Origin: an uncultured Methanobrevibacter sp.
GTDB lineage: Archaea > Methanobacteriota > Methanobacteria > Methanobacteriales > Methanobacteriaceae
DNA length: 64,000 nucleotides
Assembly (NCBI GenBank): GCA_900314605.1
Contig: OMVX01000001.1
Location: 1-64,000 of the forward strand
Direction: 5' to 3'
Shown here: piece by piece, positions 28,199 through 38,030 of the stretch
How positions within the stretch are numbered: the stretch's first letter is position 1
How the letters are laid out: the number at the start of each line of letters is the position of its first letter
Translations under genes and position numbers: made by a program
Notes under the pieces: generated by a model
What the model was told of the DNA's origin: nothing
Databases searched by the model: none
Seen by the model: the letters and a program-made list of their open reading frames with translations, nothing else

Positions 28199-29602
28199 TT
28201 ATATTTCTATTATTTTGAGATAATTAGTTTTTCTTGTTTCTCCTAATGGAAATCCTCCAGTTACTATTATTAAATCCCCTTTATTCAGATTAAATTCTTT
28301 TTCTGCCATTATTTTTGCATTTTCAACCATATCGTCTGTATTATCGTATATTTCTGTTATTATAGGTTTTACTCCATAGTTTAATACAACTTTTTCTGCA
28401 ATATGTTTTGAAGGACAACATGCTAATATTATTGTGTTAGGTCTTAAATTACTAATTCTACGTGCAGTAAAACCGGTCATAGTTGTTGTCACTATTAATT
28501 TTATATTAGTGTATTCAACAGCATCTGCAACAAGTTTAGCAATAGTATCACTTCTATTGATTTTACCTTTATAACTTAAATGCTTATTATAATCAATAGT
28601 TGATTCTATATATTTGCATATTTTACTCATTATTTCAACTGAATCAACAGGATAATTTCCAACTGTGGTTTCACCAGACAACATTACACAATCAGTTTCA
28701 TCTAATATTGCATTTGCTACATCAGATACTTCTGCTCTTGTAGGTCTAGGATTATCATACATTGAAGCTAACATCTCAGTTGCAACAATTGCAAATTTAC
28801 CTTTTTCACGACATTTTTTAATAATGGTTTTTTGTATCACAGGTAACTTTTCCATTGGCACATCTACTCCAAGGTCTCCACGCGCTACCATTATACCATC
28901 AGACTCATCTATTATTTCATCAATATTTTTTATACCCGTATGACTTTCAATTTTTGAAATAATAGAACAGTCACCTCCAGCTTCTTTAATTAATTCGCGA
29001 ACTTCAGTTACATCTTCTTTCCTATTTACAAAAGATAGAGCTAAATAATCGCAGGAATGTTGTGATGCAAATATAATATCTTTTTTATCTATTTCACTTA
29101 AAAAATCTAATTTTAAATTTACTCCTGGAACATTAATTGATTTATTGTCCTCAATTTTACCATTACCTAATGCTTTTAGTACAACATAATCATCCTCTTT
29201 TTCAATAACTTCAAATTCTAGTAAGGCATTGTCTATCAGTACTTTGTCACCTAGTTTAATAAAATCTATAGCATCACCATGATTTACTCCAAATTCTTCA
29301 TCACTACCAAGTATACAAGTCTTACTCATTTTAATAGTATCATCTTTTTTAAGACTCACTTCTCCATTTTTAAATCCTAATGTTCTAAATTCAGGTCCTT
29401 TTGTATCATACATTATAGCTACCGGTACATTGCATCTTTTACGTACTTCCCTAACAGTATCTAATGTTTTTATAATCTCATCTTGTGTAGCATGACTAAG
29501 ATTGATACGTGCACAATCCATACCTTCATTAACCATTTTACTCATTATATCTACAGAGTTAGAGGCTGGACCTATACTACATATAACTTTTGTCTTTTTC
29601 AT
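28199..29602 (-). CDS. pyk: Pyruvate kinase
   Basis: 467 aa. Converts phosphoenolpyruvate and ADP to pyruvate and ATP. N-terminal KTKVICSIGPAS and CARINLSHA (active-site Arg, Asn), MYDTKGPEFR, then the signature region ISKIESHTGIKNIDEIIDESDGIMVARGDLGVD with the catalytic lysine. VATEMLASMYDNPRPTRAEVSDVANAI and the C-terminal TGGFPLGETRKTN allosteric-type domain follow. The length is normal, with no extra PEP-utiliser domain. GGGGAATAAAGT precedes the ATG. Convergent with the tocopherol-cyclase-like gene 41 bp away. Monocistronic. Confidence 0.96.
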   Translation of the reverse strand: MKKTKVICSIGPASNSVDIMSKMVNEGMDCARINLSHATQDEIIKTLDTVREVRKRCNVPVAIMYDTKGPEFRTLGFKNGEVSLKKDDTIKMSKTCILGSDEEFGVNHGDAIDFIKLGDKVLIDNALLEFEVIEKEDDYVVLKALGNGKIEDNKSINVPGVNLKLDFLSEIDKKDIIFASQHSCDYLALSFVNRKEDVTEVRELIKEAGGDCSIISKIESHTGIKNIDEIIDESDGIMVARGDLGVDVPMEKLPVIQKTIIKKCREKGKFAIVATEMLASMYDNPRPTRAEVSDVANAILDETDCVMLSGETTVGNYPVDSVEIMSKICKYIESTIDYNKHLSYKGKINRSDTIAKLVADAVEYTNIKLIVTTTMTGFTARRISNLRPNTIILACCPSKHIAEKVVLNYGVKPIITEIYDNTDDMVENAKIMAEKEFNLNKGDLIIVTGGFPLGETRKTNYLKIIEI

Positions 29603-30193
29603 ACTTTATTCCCCATATATTTTTTAAATTCTTTTTTTTATATTTTATATTTTCACTATCTTAAATTTGAATATTTTTCATTATTAGTTTTTTTATCTTT
29701 AATTTATATAAAATCATTGATTTTTTTCCTTTATTTCATTTATTTGATTATTAATACTATTTTCTTATTCTTTATTGTTAATTTGTTTTGATTAATTTGT
29801 TTTAGCATATTTAACTAATTTTGATTATTTTTTCATTTATTAATTTCTATATATTTTTATTAATTTTATCTAATTATATGCTTATTAACGGTAGTCTTTT
29901 GAGTTTTTTTTTAAGCAATATTTTTTCTTTAAATTTTTATTTAAATATAATACATATATTTAAAAAGTTTAAAGATAATATTATTAATGAATAATATTTA
30001 AATATTATTTTGAATAGTTAATTAGAAATATTAAATTAATATTTAAACAATTTATTTTTTATTAATTTGAATTTCTGCTATAATTATTTTATTTAATTAA
30101 ATTTTAATATTTTTTAACTTTTAAATTATAGAAAATATAATTTTAAAAGTATTTTAAGAAATTTTTTTTATTATAAATTTGACAGAGGATTTT
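29603..30193. other. Divergent AT-rich region between pyk and aglB
   Basis: 591 bp, almost pure A/T. It must include both promoters, but TATA-like sequences are too frequent to choose one. A small non-A/T island AACGGTAGTC near 29888 has no recognisable context. No gene, RNA or repeat family was seen. Confidence 0.45.
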
Positions 30194-32941
30194 ATGAATA
30201 CTAAGACAAAGAATATACTCAAATCTGTAGTAATCATTCTCATACTTTTTGCTTTTGTATTAGCATTAAGACTTCCTGCTGCTAATATTAATGGAATTCC
30301 TTCAGAATTAAAAGGAGATTATGTTGATTCCAGTGGTCTTCCTTATTTTTCTGAAATGGATTCATATTATAACTTAAGGATGACACAGGATTATTTTGAC
30401 CATGGTTACTATGGAGATGCTTTGGTTAATAATACGCAAATTGATAATCATAGATATTCTCCTTTCGGTGCTAATACTACGAATGATTTAGGTATTGCAG
30501 TGACTACTACATGGCTACATAGTTTGGCCCAATTTTTCGGTGATTTTGACATTAAAACCGTGGCATTTTGGACAGGATCTATTATAGCTTCTTTAGCTGT
30601 TATCCCCGCATATCTACTTCTAAGAAGAGTTACTAATGATTATGGAGCAATTACTGCATCTTTGCTTATTGCATTATCTCCTAACTACTTTGCTCACACA
30701 TTCCCTGGTTTTTTTGATACCGATATGTTTTATTTTATTTTTCCATTGTTTATGATTCTATTTTTCTTTGAATCTATACGATCGGATAATAAGACACATA
30801 AGATATTGTTTGCAATACTTACAATTATAACAATTCTCGGATTCTCTCAAGCGTGGGATGGTTATGTATTTTACATTGCTATGTTAGGTTTATTTGTAAT
30901 ATTCTATTTGATTATTAATTTTATTATGAGTATTAGAGATTCAACTGAACACATGTCTTTAAGCACTAGGATTAAGAAGTTTTTCACTCGATCAGACATA
31001 TTATTGATTATTGGACTTGTTGTTTTACTTGTTGTAATATTTAATATTGTTGATTCTTTCGGTATTGTTGGAATTATTGGTAATGTTTTAAGCGGTTTTG
31101 CCCTACAAGCTAAAACTACTTTATCAGGTTTCCCTAACGTATCCATATCTATTGGTGAGCTTCAAATTCCTAATTTAATTTCTGGCGGGGTCACTGGCGC
31201 TTTCTTAGCAGATTCTGGATCTGCAATAAATGGTATTGGTGGAATAACTTGTTTATTTGCTTCTTTAATAGTTCTTTACACTTTTGTAGTTAGATTATTT
31301 AAATTGCAGAAAACTAATGTTAAAACAACTTCTTCAGGGAAATTACCTAAAAGTCAAAGAGTATCTCCTGCTGAAAAGGCAGATAAAAGTCAATTTAGTT
31401 TAAACCTTAATCAAATTGAGAACTTCGGTGCTAAATCAGAACATCATCAATCTAAAAAAGATACTATATTGTACTTATCTTTATTTATAGTTTGGACCAT
31501 TTCAGCTGCTCTTGCAGTAACACAGGGTGCAAGGTTTATTACATTATTAATTTTACCATTCGGTATACTTACTGGTATTTTTGTAGGTTATGCTGCAGAT
31601 TATATTAAATATAAACGAATTTCAGATAAAAAGTTAATAGCCTTAATTGTTATTTTTGCTCTTATAGGGTCTTACCCTATTCTCAATCAAATAAATTGGA
31701 CATTAGGTATTGCTGTATTTGGAATTATTCTTATTATTGTTGCAGTCCTATACCAACTTAAAAAACCATTAGTCTATAATGATATACCATATACAAAATA
31801 TTTGGCAATATTCTGTATATTCCTAGCAATTGTTTCTCCAACAATATGTTTTGCTCAGTATACTGCTGACCATATTGGTCCAGGTACTTCTGATTATATG
31901 TGGAATTCAATGGAATGGATTAATGAAACTCAACCTAAAGATACAGTTATCGCATCATGGTGGGATTTCGGTTATTTATTTGAGATTGCTGCTGATAGAC
32001 AAACAGTCTTTGATGGAGGTATGCAAGGTATGGAAGGTAGGGCTTATTGGCTTGGTCATGCAATGACCACGAAAAACCTAGAATTATCTGCAGGTATTTT
32101 TAGAATGCTTGGTACATCTGGATATGACCCGATATATTATAAATTATGCCCTTATACAAATTCAAGCAATGGAACTACTGCAAAAATACTTGATGATATT
32201 TTACCTCAAGCTAAATCTGATGCACAATCTACATTAACTAATAAATATAAGATTCCAAGTTCAGTTGCTGCTGATGTTGTTCAACTTACTCACCCAGATA
32301 ATCCTAGACCAGTTATTTTTGTAGCAAGTTCTGATATGCTTCAAAAAGCAAGTTGGTGGACCTACTTTGGTAATTGGAAATTTGATGGTGAAGACACTGA
32401 TCCATATCAATATTATGTATCTACAAATCAAACTCAATTAAATGCTTCTGGTCAAAGTGGTGAAATTCTATTACTTCAAGATTATGGAGTTAACTTTACT
32501 GTCAATATTACCAGAGGAGCAAATAATAATACTAATGCACAAGTTGTTAGTAAATTTGCTAATAATGGTAGTACAACTATTGTGAATGGTTCAGAGTATA
32601 ATCCATTAAAAGCTGGTCATATTCTTGTTATTGAAGATGGTTATCTTATTAAAAACGAAAGTATAAAAGGTGTTAGCGACGGTAACTTTACATTATATGT
32701 AATGGGATACAATGGTACTTACAATGCTATATTGATGAGTAATGAACTTGTTGATTCAATGTTTACTCAATTGTATCTTTTAGGTGGTGTAGGTCAGGAC
32801 GTATTTACTCAGGTACATATGGATACAGGTGTATCTTTATGGAAGGTCAACTTTGAAAATACGGCAGCTGGAGGAAATCCTTCCTCTTCTACTGCTGAAG
32901 TTTCAAATTCGTCTAATAATAATACAACATCGACCTCCTAG
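30194..32941 (+). CDS. aglB: Oligosaccharyltransferase AglB (STT3 family)
   Basis: 915 aa. Transfers a lipid-linked glycan to Asn-X-Ser/Thr sites of exported proteins. The N-terminal ~560 residues are a multi-helix membrane domain (about 13 segments). Metal-binding acidic loops are EMDSYYNLR (about 58-66) and FFDTDMFYF (about 175-183). The external catalytic domain begins after the last helix with the signature WWDFGYLFEIA (near residue 590). The C-terminal part is rich in Asn/Ser/Thr, and the tail is a Ser/Asn/Thr stretch. The start is ATG 30194 behind GAGGAT; a TTG 15 bp upstream would lie before that site. A perfect hairpin terminator follows the stop. Confidence 0.95.
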   Translation: MNTKTKNILKSVVIILILFAFVLALRLPAANINGIPSELKGDYVDSSGLPYFSEMDSYYNLRMTQDYFDHGYYGDALVNNTQIDNHRYSPFGANTTNDLGIAVTTTWLHSLAQFFGDFDIKTVAFWTGSIIASLAVIPAYLLLRRVTNDYGAITASLLIALSPNYFAHTFPGFFDTDMFYFIFPLFMILFFFESIRSDNKTHKILFAILTIITILGFSQAWDGYVFYIAMLGLFVIFYLIINFIMSIRDSTEHMSLSTRIKKFFTRSDILLIIGLVVLLVVIFNIVDSFGIVGIIGNVLSGFALQAKTTLSGFPNVSISIGELQIPNLISGGVTGAFLADSGSAINGIGGITCLFASLIVLYTFVVRLFKLQKTNVKTTSSGKLPKSQRVSPAEKADKSQFSLNLNQIENFGAKSEHHQSKKDTILYLSLFIVWTISAALAVTQGARFITLLILPFGILTGIFVGYAADYIKYKRISDKKLIALIVIFALIGSYPILNQINWTLGIAVFGIILIIVAVLYQLKKPLVYNDIPYTKYLAIFCIFLAIVSPTICFAQYTADHIGPGTSDYMWNSMEWINETQPKDTVIASWWDFGYLFEIAADRQTVFDGGMQGMEGRAYWLGHAMTTKNLELSAGIFRMLGTSGYDPIYYKLCPYTNSSNGTTAKILDDILPQAKSDAQSTLTNKYKIPSSVAADVVQLTHPDNPRPVIFVASSDMLQKASWWTYFGNWKFDGEDTDPYQYYVSTNQTQLNASGQSGEILLLQDYGVNFTVNITRGANNNTNAQVVSKFANNGSTTIVNGSEYNPLKAGHILVIEDGYLIKNESIKGVSDGNFTLYVMGYNGTYNAILMSNELVDSMFTQLYLLGGVGQDVFTQVHMDTGVSLWKVNFENTAAGGNPSSSTAEVSNSSNNNTTSTS

Positions 32942-33256
32942 CATTATAAGTTAAGATTTTTATCTTAACTTATTTTTTTTATTTTAATTTACTATTTTTT
33001 TTATAATTTTTATTTTAAAATTCAATAAATTATTACTTAATCAATTTTTAAATTTTAGAATTTTCCCTTTTTTTTATTTATTAATATTTAGATATTTTTT
33101 CTATTTGCTTTAATTTTTTTAAGGAATTATTAGTTTTAAAATTTAATTTTAATCTTAAGTTTTATATATTTTAAAATAAGAAATAATTATTATATTATTT
33201 TTATATGTTTTTTAAAAAATTATTTAATTTTTAATTATCATTTATTTGGTGTATTT
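32942..33256. other. Spacer between aglB and the DRG GTPase gene
   Basis: 315 bp. The first 40 bp hold the aglB terminator. The remainder is A/T-rich with a possible box A (TTTTATATATTTTAAAA) near 33163-33177 for the GTPase gene. Nothing else was seen. Confidence 0.45.
32947..32980 (+). terminator. Hairpin plus T-run terminator after aglB
   Basis: TAAGTTAAGAT, loop TTTT, ATCTTAACTTA: a perfect 11-bp stem starting six bases after the aglB stop, followed by eight T residues. It looks like a bacterial intrinsic terminator; archaeal polymerases terminate mainly on the T-run itself. Confidence 0.8.
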
Positions 33257-34354
33257 ATGAGTGATATTGAGCAGAAAATTAAAGATATTGAGGATGAAAT
33301 TCAAAAAACTCAATATAACAAAGCTACTTCTCACCATATAGGTAAACTTAAAGCTAAAATTGCAAGATTAAAAGAAGAACAAATTAAAAGAAACAGTTCA
33401 GGTACTAAGGGTCAGGGGTTTTATGTTAAAAAATCTGGTGATGCTACTGCAGTACTTGTAGGTTTTCCATCTGTAGGAAAGTCAACCTTACTTAATGAAT
33501 TAACTAATGCAGAAAGTAAAGTTGGAGCTTACCAATTTACAACTTTAGATATTATACCTGGTATTATGGAATATAATAATGCTCAAATTCAAATTTTTGA
33601 TGTTCCAGGTATTATTACCGGTGCTTCTGGTGGTAAAGGCCGTGGTAAAGAGATTTTAGCAGTTGCTAGGGATGCAGATTTAATTATTGTAGTCCTTGAT
33701 GTTTTAAATCCTCAACATTTAAATGTTATATTAAAAGAAATTCATGATATTGGTGTTAGACCAAACCAGACTAAACCTGATGTTCGAGTTAAAAAAACAG
33801 GTAAAGGTGGTGTAAAAGTATCTTCAACTATTCCATTATCAAATCTTGATGAGGTTACTATTAGATCTGTATTAAATGAATATGGTATACACAATGCCAG
33901 TGTATTATTTAGGGAAGATATCACTATAGATCAATTTATTGATGTTTTAGATGGAAATAAATCATATGTTCCAATGATTATTCTTGTAAACAAAACTGAT
34001 TTAGTAGATGAGAACTATTTAAATGAAATTAAAAAAACTATACCTGATTTTATTCCAATTTCAGCAGATAAAAAACAGAACATGGATTATCTTAGAGAAA
34101 CTATTTTTAATCAGTTAGGTCTTATTAGAATTTATCTTAAACCTCAAGGTAAACAAGCAGATATGGAAGATCCTCTTATTATTAAAAGCGGTACTACTGT
34201 AATCGAAGCTTGCGGTAAACTACATAGGGAATTTGTTAAAAATTTTAGACATGCTAAGATTTGGGGTGATTCTGTTAAATTCCCAGGTCAAAAAGTAGGC
34301 CCTGATCATGTTCTTCAGGATGAAGATGTTTTAAGGGTTATTCTTAAAAAATAG
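33257..34354 (+). CDS. DRG-family GTPase (Obg-HflX superfamily)
   Basis: 365 aa. A cytosolic translation-associated GTPase orthologous to eukaryotic DRG1/2 (Rbg). An N-terminal basic coiled-coil helix (residues ~1-55) is followed by the G domain: P-loop [11 protein letters not shown] (about 71-81), G2 threonines in [12 protein letters not shown]3 DVPG, G4 NKTD (about 243-246), and an inserted S5D2-like segment. The C-terminal ~75 residues form a TGS domain ([30 protein letters not shown]). GGTGTATTT precedes the ATG. It opens the translation cluster that continues to ftsY. Confidence 0.93.
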   Translation: MSDIEQKIKDIEDEIQKTQYNKATSHHIGKLKAKIARLKEEQIKRNSSGTKGQGFYVKKSGDATAVLVGFPSVGKSTLLNELTNAESKVGAYQFTTLDIIPGIMEYNNAQIQIFDVPGIITGASGGKGRGKEILAVARDADLIIVVLDVLNPQHLNVILKEIHDIGVRPNQTKPDVRVKKTGKGGVKVSSTIPLSNLDEVTIRSVLNEYGIHNASVLFREDITIDQFIDVLDGNKSYVPMIILVNKTDLVDENYLNEIKKTIPDFIPISADKKQNMDYLRETIFNQLGLIRIYLKPQGKQADMEDPLIIKSGTTVIEACGKLHREFVKNFRHAKIWGDSVKFPGQKVGPDHVLQDEDVLRVILKK

Positions 34355-34461
34355 TATTTAAATTTTTATTCAAGGTTAATTATTTGCTTTATTTTTTTAT
34401 ATTATTATCATTTTTTTATTATTATAACAGAATATTAATTTTCATTGATTCATGTGATAAT

Positions 34462-35055
34462 ATGATTAATAGTACTATATTTATTACAGGAACTCCATGC
34501 ACTGGGAAAACCACAATTTCTCAACTTTTATTTGATAAATTTAATATTAAAAAAGATTGGGATGTTAAATTACTTAAAACCAATGACCTTGCATTAGAAA
34601 ATAATTTAATATTAGGTACACATCCTGAGAAGGAATATAAAATAGTAGATATAGATAAATTAGATAAAATTTTTACAGTCCAAAAAGAAGATTTCTTTAA
34701 AAAACATAGTAATTTAAATAAATTATTACTTTTTGAAGGTCATTTAAGTCATTTCTGTACTGGTGCTGATAAAGTAATTATTTTAAGAGTTTATCCTGAT
34801 AAATTAAAATTAAGATTAAATGGTCGAAATTATAATAATTCAAAAATCTTTGAAAATCTCCAAGCAGAAGCTTTAGCAGTATGTTCTGTTGAAGCATATG
34901 AAATTTATAAAGACAATTCTTTTGAAATAGATGTAACAGATAAAAGTCCATATGAAATATTAAATATTATTTGCGAAATTATTTTAGATAAACTAGAACC
35001 TAATATTGGAAGTGTAGATTTTACCAGTTGGCTTATCAACAATGACATTAATTAA
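34462..35055 (+). CDS. AK6/Fap7-type nucleoside kinase-ATPase
   Basis: 197 aa. P-loop ITGTPCTGKTTISQLLFDKF at residues ~7-26. A middle segment LLFEGHLSHFC and DKVIILRVYPDKLKLRLNGRNYNNSKIFENLQAEAL have the arrangement of the adenylate kinase 6/Fap7 family. Eukaryotic Fap7 acts in small-subunit rRNA maturation with uS11; the archaeal relatives are less studied, and position beside translation genes supports a ribosomal role. The start is ATG 34462 with GTGAT at 34454-34458; a longer frame from 34384 adds a hydrophobic stretch from AT-rich spacer and is rejected. Confidence 0.85.
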   Translation: MINSTIFITGTPCTGKTTISQLLFDKFNIKKDWDVKLLKTNDLALENNLILGTHPEKEYKIVDIDKLDKIFTVQKEDFFKKHSNLNKLLLFEGHLSHFCTGADKVIILRVYPDKLKLRLNGRNYNNSKIFENLQAEALAVCSVEAYEIYKDNSFEIDVTDKSPYEILNIICEIILDKLEPNIGSVDFTSWLINNDIN

Positions 35056-35327
35056 TAAATATTTTTTTATCATTAATTTTTATTAATTATAAATTTTTTT
35101 AGAATTATTAAACATAATATATAATGAAACTTTTTACTCCAATATGTTTATTATAGTAAAGCTTTTTATATAGAAAAAACATAATCATTCTTAATATTCT
35201 TCTTGTATATTGTGGTTTAATAATATGGTTTAAAATTGTTATTTTTTTATTTAAAATCTTTTAAACCTATTAATAATTTATAATTCTATTTACAGGAGTT
35301 TATATTCCATTTATAAGAGGGGTATGT

Positions 35328-35699
35328 TTGAGTAGAGGAAAAAGACCTAAATGGATTTTAAATATTGCAAATGAAAGAATTAATATTCTTTTTAATTTAG
35401 CTGAAAATGAATTTTTCACTCATCCTGAAAGATCTCATAGATATGCTGAGTTAGCACTTAAAATATCCACTAAATATAATCTTAGTATTCCCGCTCAATG
35501 GAACAGACGATACTGTAAAAATTGTCATAAGTTCCTTTTTCCTGGCCAAAACTGTTCAATCCGGCTAGTTAATTGTACTGTTAACATAAAATGTTCAGAA
35601 TGCGGCCATATTATGAAAATTCCTTATATTAAGGAGATAAAATCAAAGAGGAGAGCTAAAATTGAGTCATATATTAAGCAAAAAAGAAATTATGAATGA
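35328..35699 (+). CDS. rnp4: RNase P protein component 4 (Rpp21/Rnp4)
   Basis: 123 aa. Zinc-ribbon protein of archaeal RNase P, which removes 5' leaders from pre-tRNA. N-terminal helices (AENEFFTHPERSHRYAELALKIS) are followed by the conserved basic WNRRYCKNCHKFLFPGQNC and IKCSECGHIMKIPY, supplying four zinc cysteines. Its basic tail is KSKRRAKIESYIKQKRN. The start is TTG 35328 behind GAGGGGTATG; an ATG at 35323 is out of frame and hits a stop after three codons. The 3' end overlaps the next gene by 38 bp, implying coupled translation. Confidence 0.92.
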   Translation: MSRGKRPKWILNIANERINILFNLAENEFFTHPERSHRYAELALKISTKYNLSIPAQWNRRYCKNCHKFLFPGQNCSIRLVNCTVNIKCSECGHIMKIPYIKEIKSKRRAKIESYIKQKRNYE

Positions 35700-35925
35700 A
35701 GCTCTTTCTACTATAACAATTAACATTGGAAAATCTGGTGTAAATGAAAATGTAATTGATGAAATCAAACGTCAATTAAAATCCAATGAAGTTGTTAAAT
35801 TAAAATTTGCTAGGTCTATAGCAAAAAATAAAGATGATTTTATAGGTGACATTGTCAGTGCAACTAATAGTGAATTAGTTGATGTTAGAGGCCATGTTGC
35901 CATTATTTATAAGAAAAAATCTTAA
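35662..35925 (+). CDS. CRM-domain RNA-binding protein (YhbY family)
   Basis: 87 aa, a single CRM domain. The conserved INIGKSGVNENVIDEIKRQLKSNEVVKLKFARS holds the GxxG-type loop (GKSG) and the basic strand. Bacterial YhbY binds pre-50S particles, so a role in ribosome assembly is likely. The start is TTG 35662, with GAGGAG about eight bases upstream, nested in the 3' end of rnp4; an ATG 30 bp later would lose part of the first helix. The downstream spacer contains a small hairpin TTTAGC-ATAAA-GCTAAA (about 35957-35973) before the S19e gene. Confidence 0.85.
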   Translation: MSHILSKKEIMNEALSTITINIGKSGVNENVIDEIKRQLKSNEVVKLKFARSIAKNKDDFIGDIVSATNSELVDVRGHVAIIYKKKS

Positions 35926-36087
35926 TACTCATTTTGAGTTACAAACTTATTTTTCTTTAGCATAAAGCTAAACTTAAGTTTAATTTGAGGATCATATTAA
36001 GAATTTCTATCTATTTAACAAATCTTTTTAAAATATTAGAATTTAACATGAGTTTATTTTCTATAAATAAATATATGGAGAATTAAT

Positions 36088-36528
36088 ATGAGTACTGTAT
36101 ATGATGTACCTGCAGAGGTATTAATCAATCACATCGCAGATGAATTTAAAAATAATAATGATAAAATTCAATCACCTGAATGGTCTTGTCTTGTTAAAAC
36201 TGGTGTTCATAAAGAAAGAAAACCTGTTAATGTCGATTGGTGGTATGTAAGATGTGCTGCTATCTTAAGAAAAGTATATATTACTGGCCCAGTAGGTGTT
36301 AGAAGTTTAAGAAGGTCTTTTGGAGGTAAAAAAGACCGTGGTGTTCGCCCTGAAAAGTTCAGATTAAGTGGCGGATCTATTGTTAGAGTTGCTTTACATC
36401 AATTAGAAGCAGCAGGTTATGTTGAAAAAATTGAAGGTGGAAGAGTAGTAACTCCACAAGGACAGTCTTTTTTAGACAAAACTTCTGCAGAATTAATAAA
36501 AGATATTCCAGAACTTGAAAAATATTAA
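36088..36528 (+). CDS. rps19e: 30S ribosomal protein S19e
   Basis: 146 aa, the usual S19e length, a component of the small-subunit head in archaea and eukaryotes. Recognisable by VPAEVLINHIADEF at the N-terminus, WWYVRCAAILRKVYITGPVGVRSLRRSFGG in the middle (residues ~51-80) and VRVALHQLEAAGYVEKI followed by GRVVTPQGQSFLD. A TATA-like TTCTATAAATAAATATA lies within 30 bp of the ATG, which follows GGAGAATTA. First of the tightly packed ribosomal run S19e-PDCD5-PP-loop-L39e-L31e-aIF6-LX-pfdA. Confidence 0.97.
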   Translation: MSTVYDVPAEVLINHIADEFKNNNDKIQSPEWSCLVKTGVHKERKPVNVDWWYVRCAAILRKVYITGPVGVRSLRRSFGGKKDRGVRPEKFRLSGGSIVRVALHQLEAAGYVEKIEGGRVVTPQGQSFLDKTSAELIKDIPELEKY

Positions 36529-36559
36529 ATTTGATTGATAAAGATATGGAGATTTGTAT

Positions 36560-36904
36560 ATGAGTGAACTTGATGAAATTCGTCGTAAAAAAATGGAGGA
36601 ATTGCAAAAACAACAAGAACTTGCTAACCAACAAATGCAACAGCAAGTGGATCAGCAAGCTCAACAAGAACAATTTGATGCACAGCTTAATCAAGCTGTA
36701 AAACAAATTATGACTCCAGAAGCTCGAAGCAGATTAACCAATCTTAAATTGACTAGACCTGAATTAGTCAAACAAATTGAAATTCAATTAATTCAATCTG
36801 CTCAAGCTGGTAGTTTAAAAGGAAAAGTAACTGATGACCAACTTAAAGTTTTATTATCACAATTAGCTGGTCAAAAAAGAGATATCCGTATTACCAGGAA
36901 ATAG
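36560..36904 (+). CDS. PDCD5-family DNA-binding protein
   Basis: 114 aa, an archaeal orthologue of eukaryotic PDCD5/TFAR19. An N-terminal Gln-rich helix (KMEELQKQQELANQQMQQQ) precedes a compact helical core with IMTPEARSRLTNLKLTRPELVKQIEIQLIQ and GSLKGKVTDDQLKVLLSQLAG, ending in basic KRDIRITRK. It is conserved beside S19e in many archaea. The precise cellular role is unsettled; nucleic-acid and chaperonin/prefoldin links are reported for the family. The start is ATG 36560 after GGAGAT; an upstream TTG at 36554 would add two residues within the spacer. Confidence 0.92.
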   Translation: MSELDEIRRKKMEELQKQQELANQQMQQQVDQQAQQEQFDAQLNQAVKQIMTPEARSRLTNLKLTRPELVKQIEIQLIQSAQAGSLKGKVTDDQLKVLLSQLAGQKRDIRITRK

Positions 36905-36908
36905 TTTT

Positions 36909-37493
36909 ATGAAAGCTTGTGTATTATATAGTGGTGGTAAAGATAGTTCTCTTATGGGCCTTACTCTTAAAAGATTAGGTTTTGATGTAGAACTTATTAC
37001 TGCAAATTTTGGGGTATATAATTCGTTTATTCCTGCATCTTTATCTGCAAAAGCTTTAGGCTTACCTCATAGTGTTTTGAATTTAGATAAATCTATTTTA
37101 CAACATGCTGTTAATATGATTTTAGAAGATGGATTTCCAAATGAAGGAATTAAATATATTCATAATGAGGTAATTGAAGCAGCAGCTTTAAAGTATCCAA
37201 TTGTTGCTGATGGAACACGTAGGGATGATAAAACTCCTAAACTTAATAGGGACCAAATCCAAAGTTTAGAGGCTAGAAAAAATATCCAATACATAAATTT
37301 GGATAGTTTTGGATTTAAAACTATAAATACATTGGTTTCGTCACTTTTTGATGTAAAAAAAGAAAAAAGCAATAAAGACAATAGTTCTGATTATGAGGTT
37401 GAAATTAGATTATTAATTGACCAAATGGGAGGAAATTCTAGCGAACTTTTCCCAGAACATTATCAAACAAATGTTGTCGGTTTAAAAGGTTGA
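36909..37493 (+). CDS. PP-loop ATP pyrophosphatase-like protein (alpha hydrolase)
   Basis: 194 aa. YSGGKDSSL at residues 7-15 is the PP-loop of the N-type ATP pyrophosphatases (asparagine synthetase, ThiI/TtuA, TilS). ADGTRRDDKTP (about 98-108) and LNRDQIQSLEARKNIQYINLDSFGF follow. I recognise an archaeal family often called 'alpha hydrolase' found in this ribosomal neighbourhood. tRNA or nucleotide modification is the likely class of reaction, but the substrate is unknown. CAGGAA precedes the ATG, just after the PDCD5 stop codon (4-bp gap), so co-transcription is clear. Confidence 0.8.
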   Translation: MKACVLYSGGKDSSLMGLTLKRLGFDVELITANFGVYNSFIPASLSAKALGLPHSVLNLDKSILQHAVNMILEDGFPNEGIKYIHNEVIEAAALKYPIVADGTRRDDKTPKLNRDQIQSLEARKNIQYINLDSFGFKTINTLVSSLFDVKKEKSNKDNSSDYEVEIRLLIDQMGGNSSELFPEHYQTNVVGLKG

Positions 37494-37547
37494 ATTATAA
37501 GATTGTTCCGTATCTAAATAATAATAATTATATAGTTTGGTGAAAAT

Positions 37548-37703
37548 ATGAGTAGAAATAAACCATTAGCTAAAAAATTAAGAATGGCTAAAGCAACAAA
37601 ACAAAATAGAAGAATTCCTATTTGGGCTTATGCTAAAACTAATCGTAAACTAAGATATAGACCTAAGCCTAGACATTGGAGAAGAAATAATCTTAAATTA
37701 TAA
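37548..37703 (+). CDS. rpl39e: 50S ribosomal protein L39e
   Basis: 51 aa, exactly the length of L39e. Very basic: [20 protein letters not shown], then [19 protein letters not shown] and a C-terminal [12 protein letters not shown]. The WxxxKT and RHWRR segments are diagnostic. L39e lines the peptide exit tunnel of the archaeal/eukaryotic large subunit. The ATG follows TTTGGTGAAAAT; the stop is 11 bp before the L31e ATG. Confidence 0.97.
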   Translation: MSRNKPLAKKLRMAKATKQNRRIPIWAYAKTNRKLRYRPKPRHWRRNNLKL

Positions 37704-37714
37704 GGGTGTTTAAT

Positions 37715-37981
37715 ATGGCAAAAAATGTAGAAAGAATTTATACAATACCTCTTCGTAATGTTAAAAATGTCAAAAGGACTATAAGAGCTCCTAGGGCTAT
37801 TCGGGAAGTAAGAAATTTTTTAATTAAACATATGAAAGTAGAACATATAGTTATTGATGCTTCAATTAACGAAAAAATTTGGGAAAGAGGAATACAAAAA
37901 ATTCCCTCTAAAATCAAAGTAAAAGCAACCGTTATTGAAGAAGATGATGAAAAATTTGTTAAAGCAGTTCTTGCTGAATAA
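37715..37981 (+). CDS. rpl31e: 50S ribosomal protein L31e
   Basis: 88 aa. L31e sits at the exit-tunnel rim of the large subunit. Diagnostic stretches: [36 protein letters not shown] in the first half, then [24 protein letters not shown]. The start is ATG 37715, preceded by GGGTGTTTAAT; an in-frame GTG nine bases upstream belongs to the ribosome site. Immediately downstream of L39e and followed after 49 bp by aIF6, the canonical archaeal order. Confidence 0.97.
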   Translation: MAKNVERIYTIPLRNVKNVKRTIRAPRAIREVRNFLIKHMKVEHIVIDASINEKIWERGIQKIPSKIKVKATVIEEDDEKFVKAVLAE

Positions 37982-38030
37982 ACGTCATCTTTTTTTTAAA
38001 TATGTTCATTTTAATCAAAGGTATATAATA

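Noticed and set aside
34384-34461. Extended AK6-like protein with hydrophobic N-terminus
   Set aside because: ATG 34462 with GTGAT upstream gives the normal family start at the P-loop.
37935-38030. N-terminal extension of aIF6 overlapping the L31e gene
   Set aside because: The family starts at MLKRVNITGN; ATG 38031 has its own upstream purine-rich site, and the extension reads an alternative frame of L31e.
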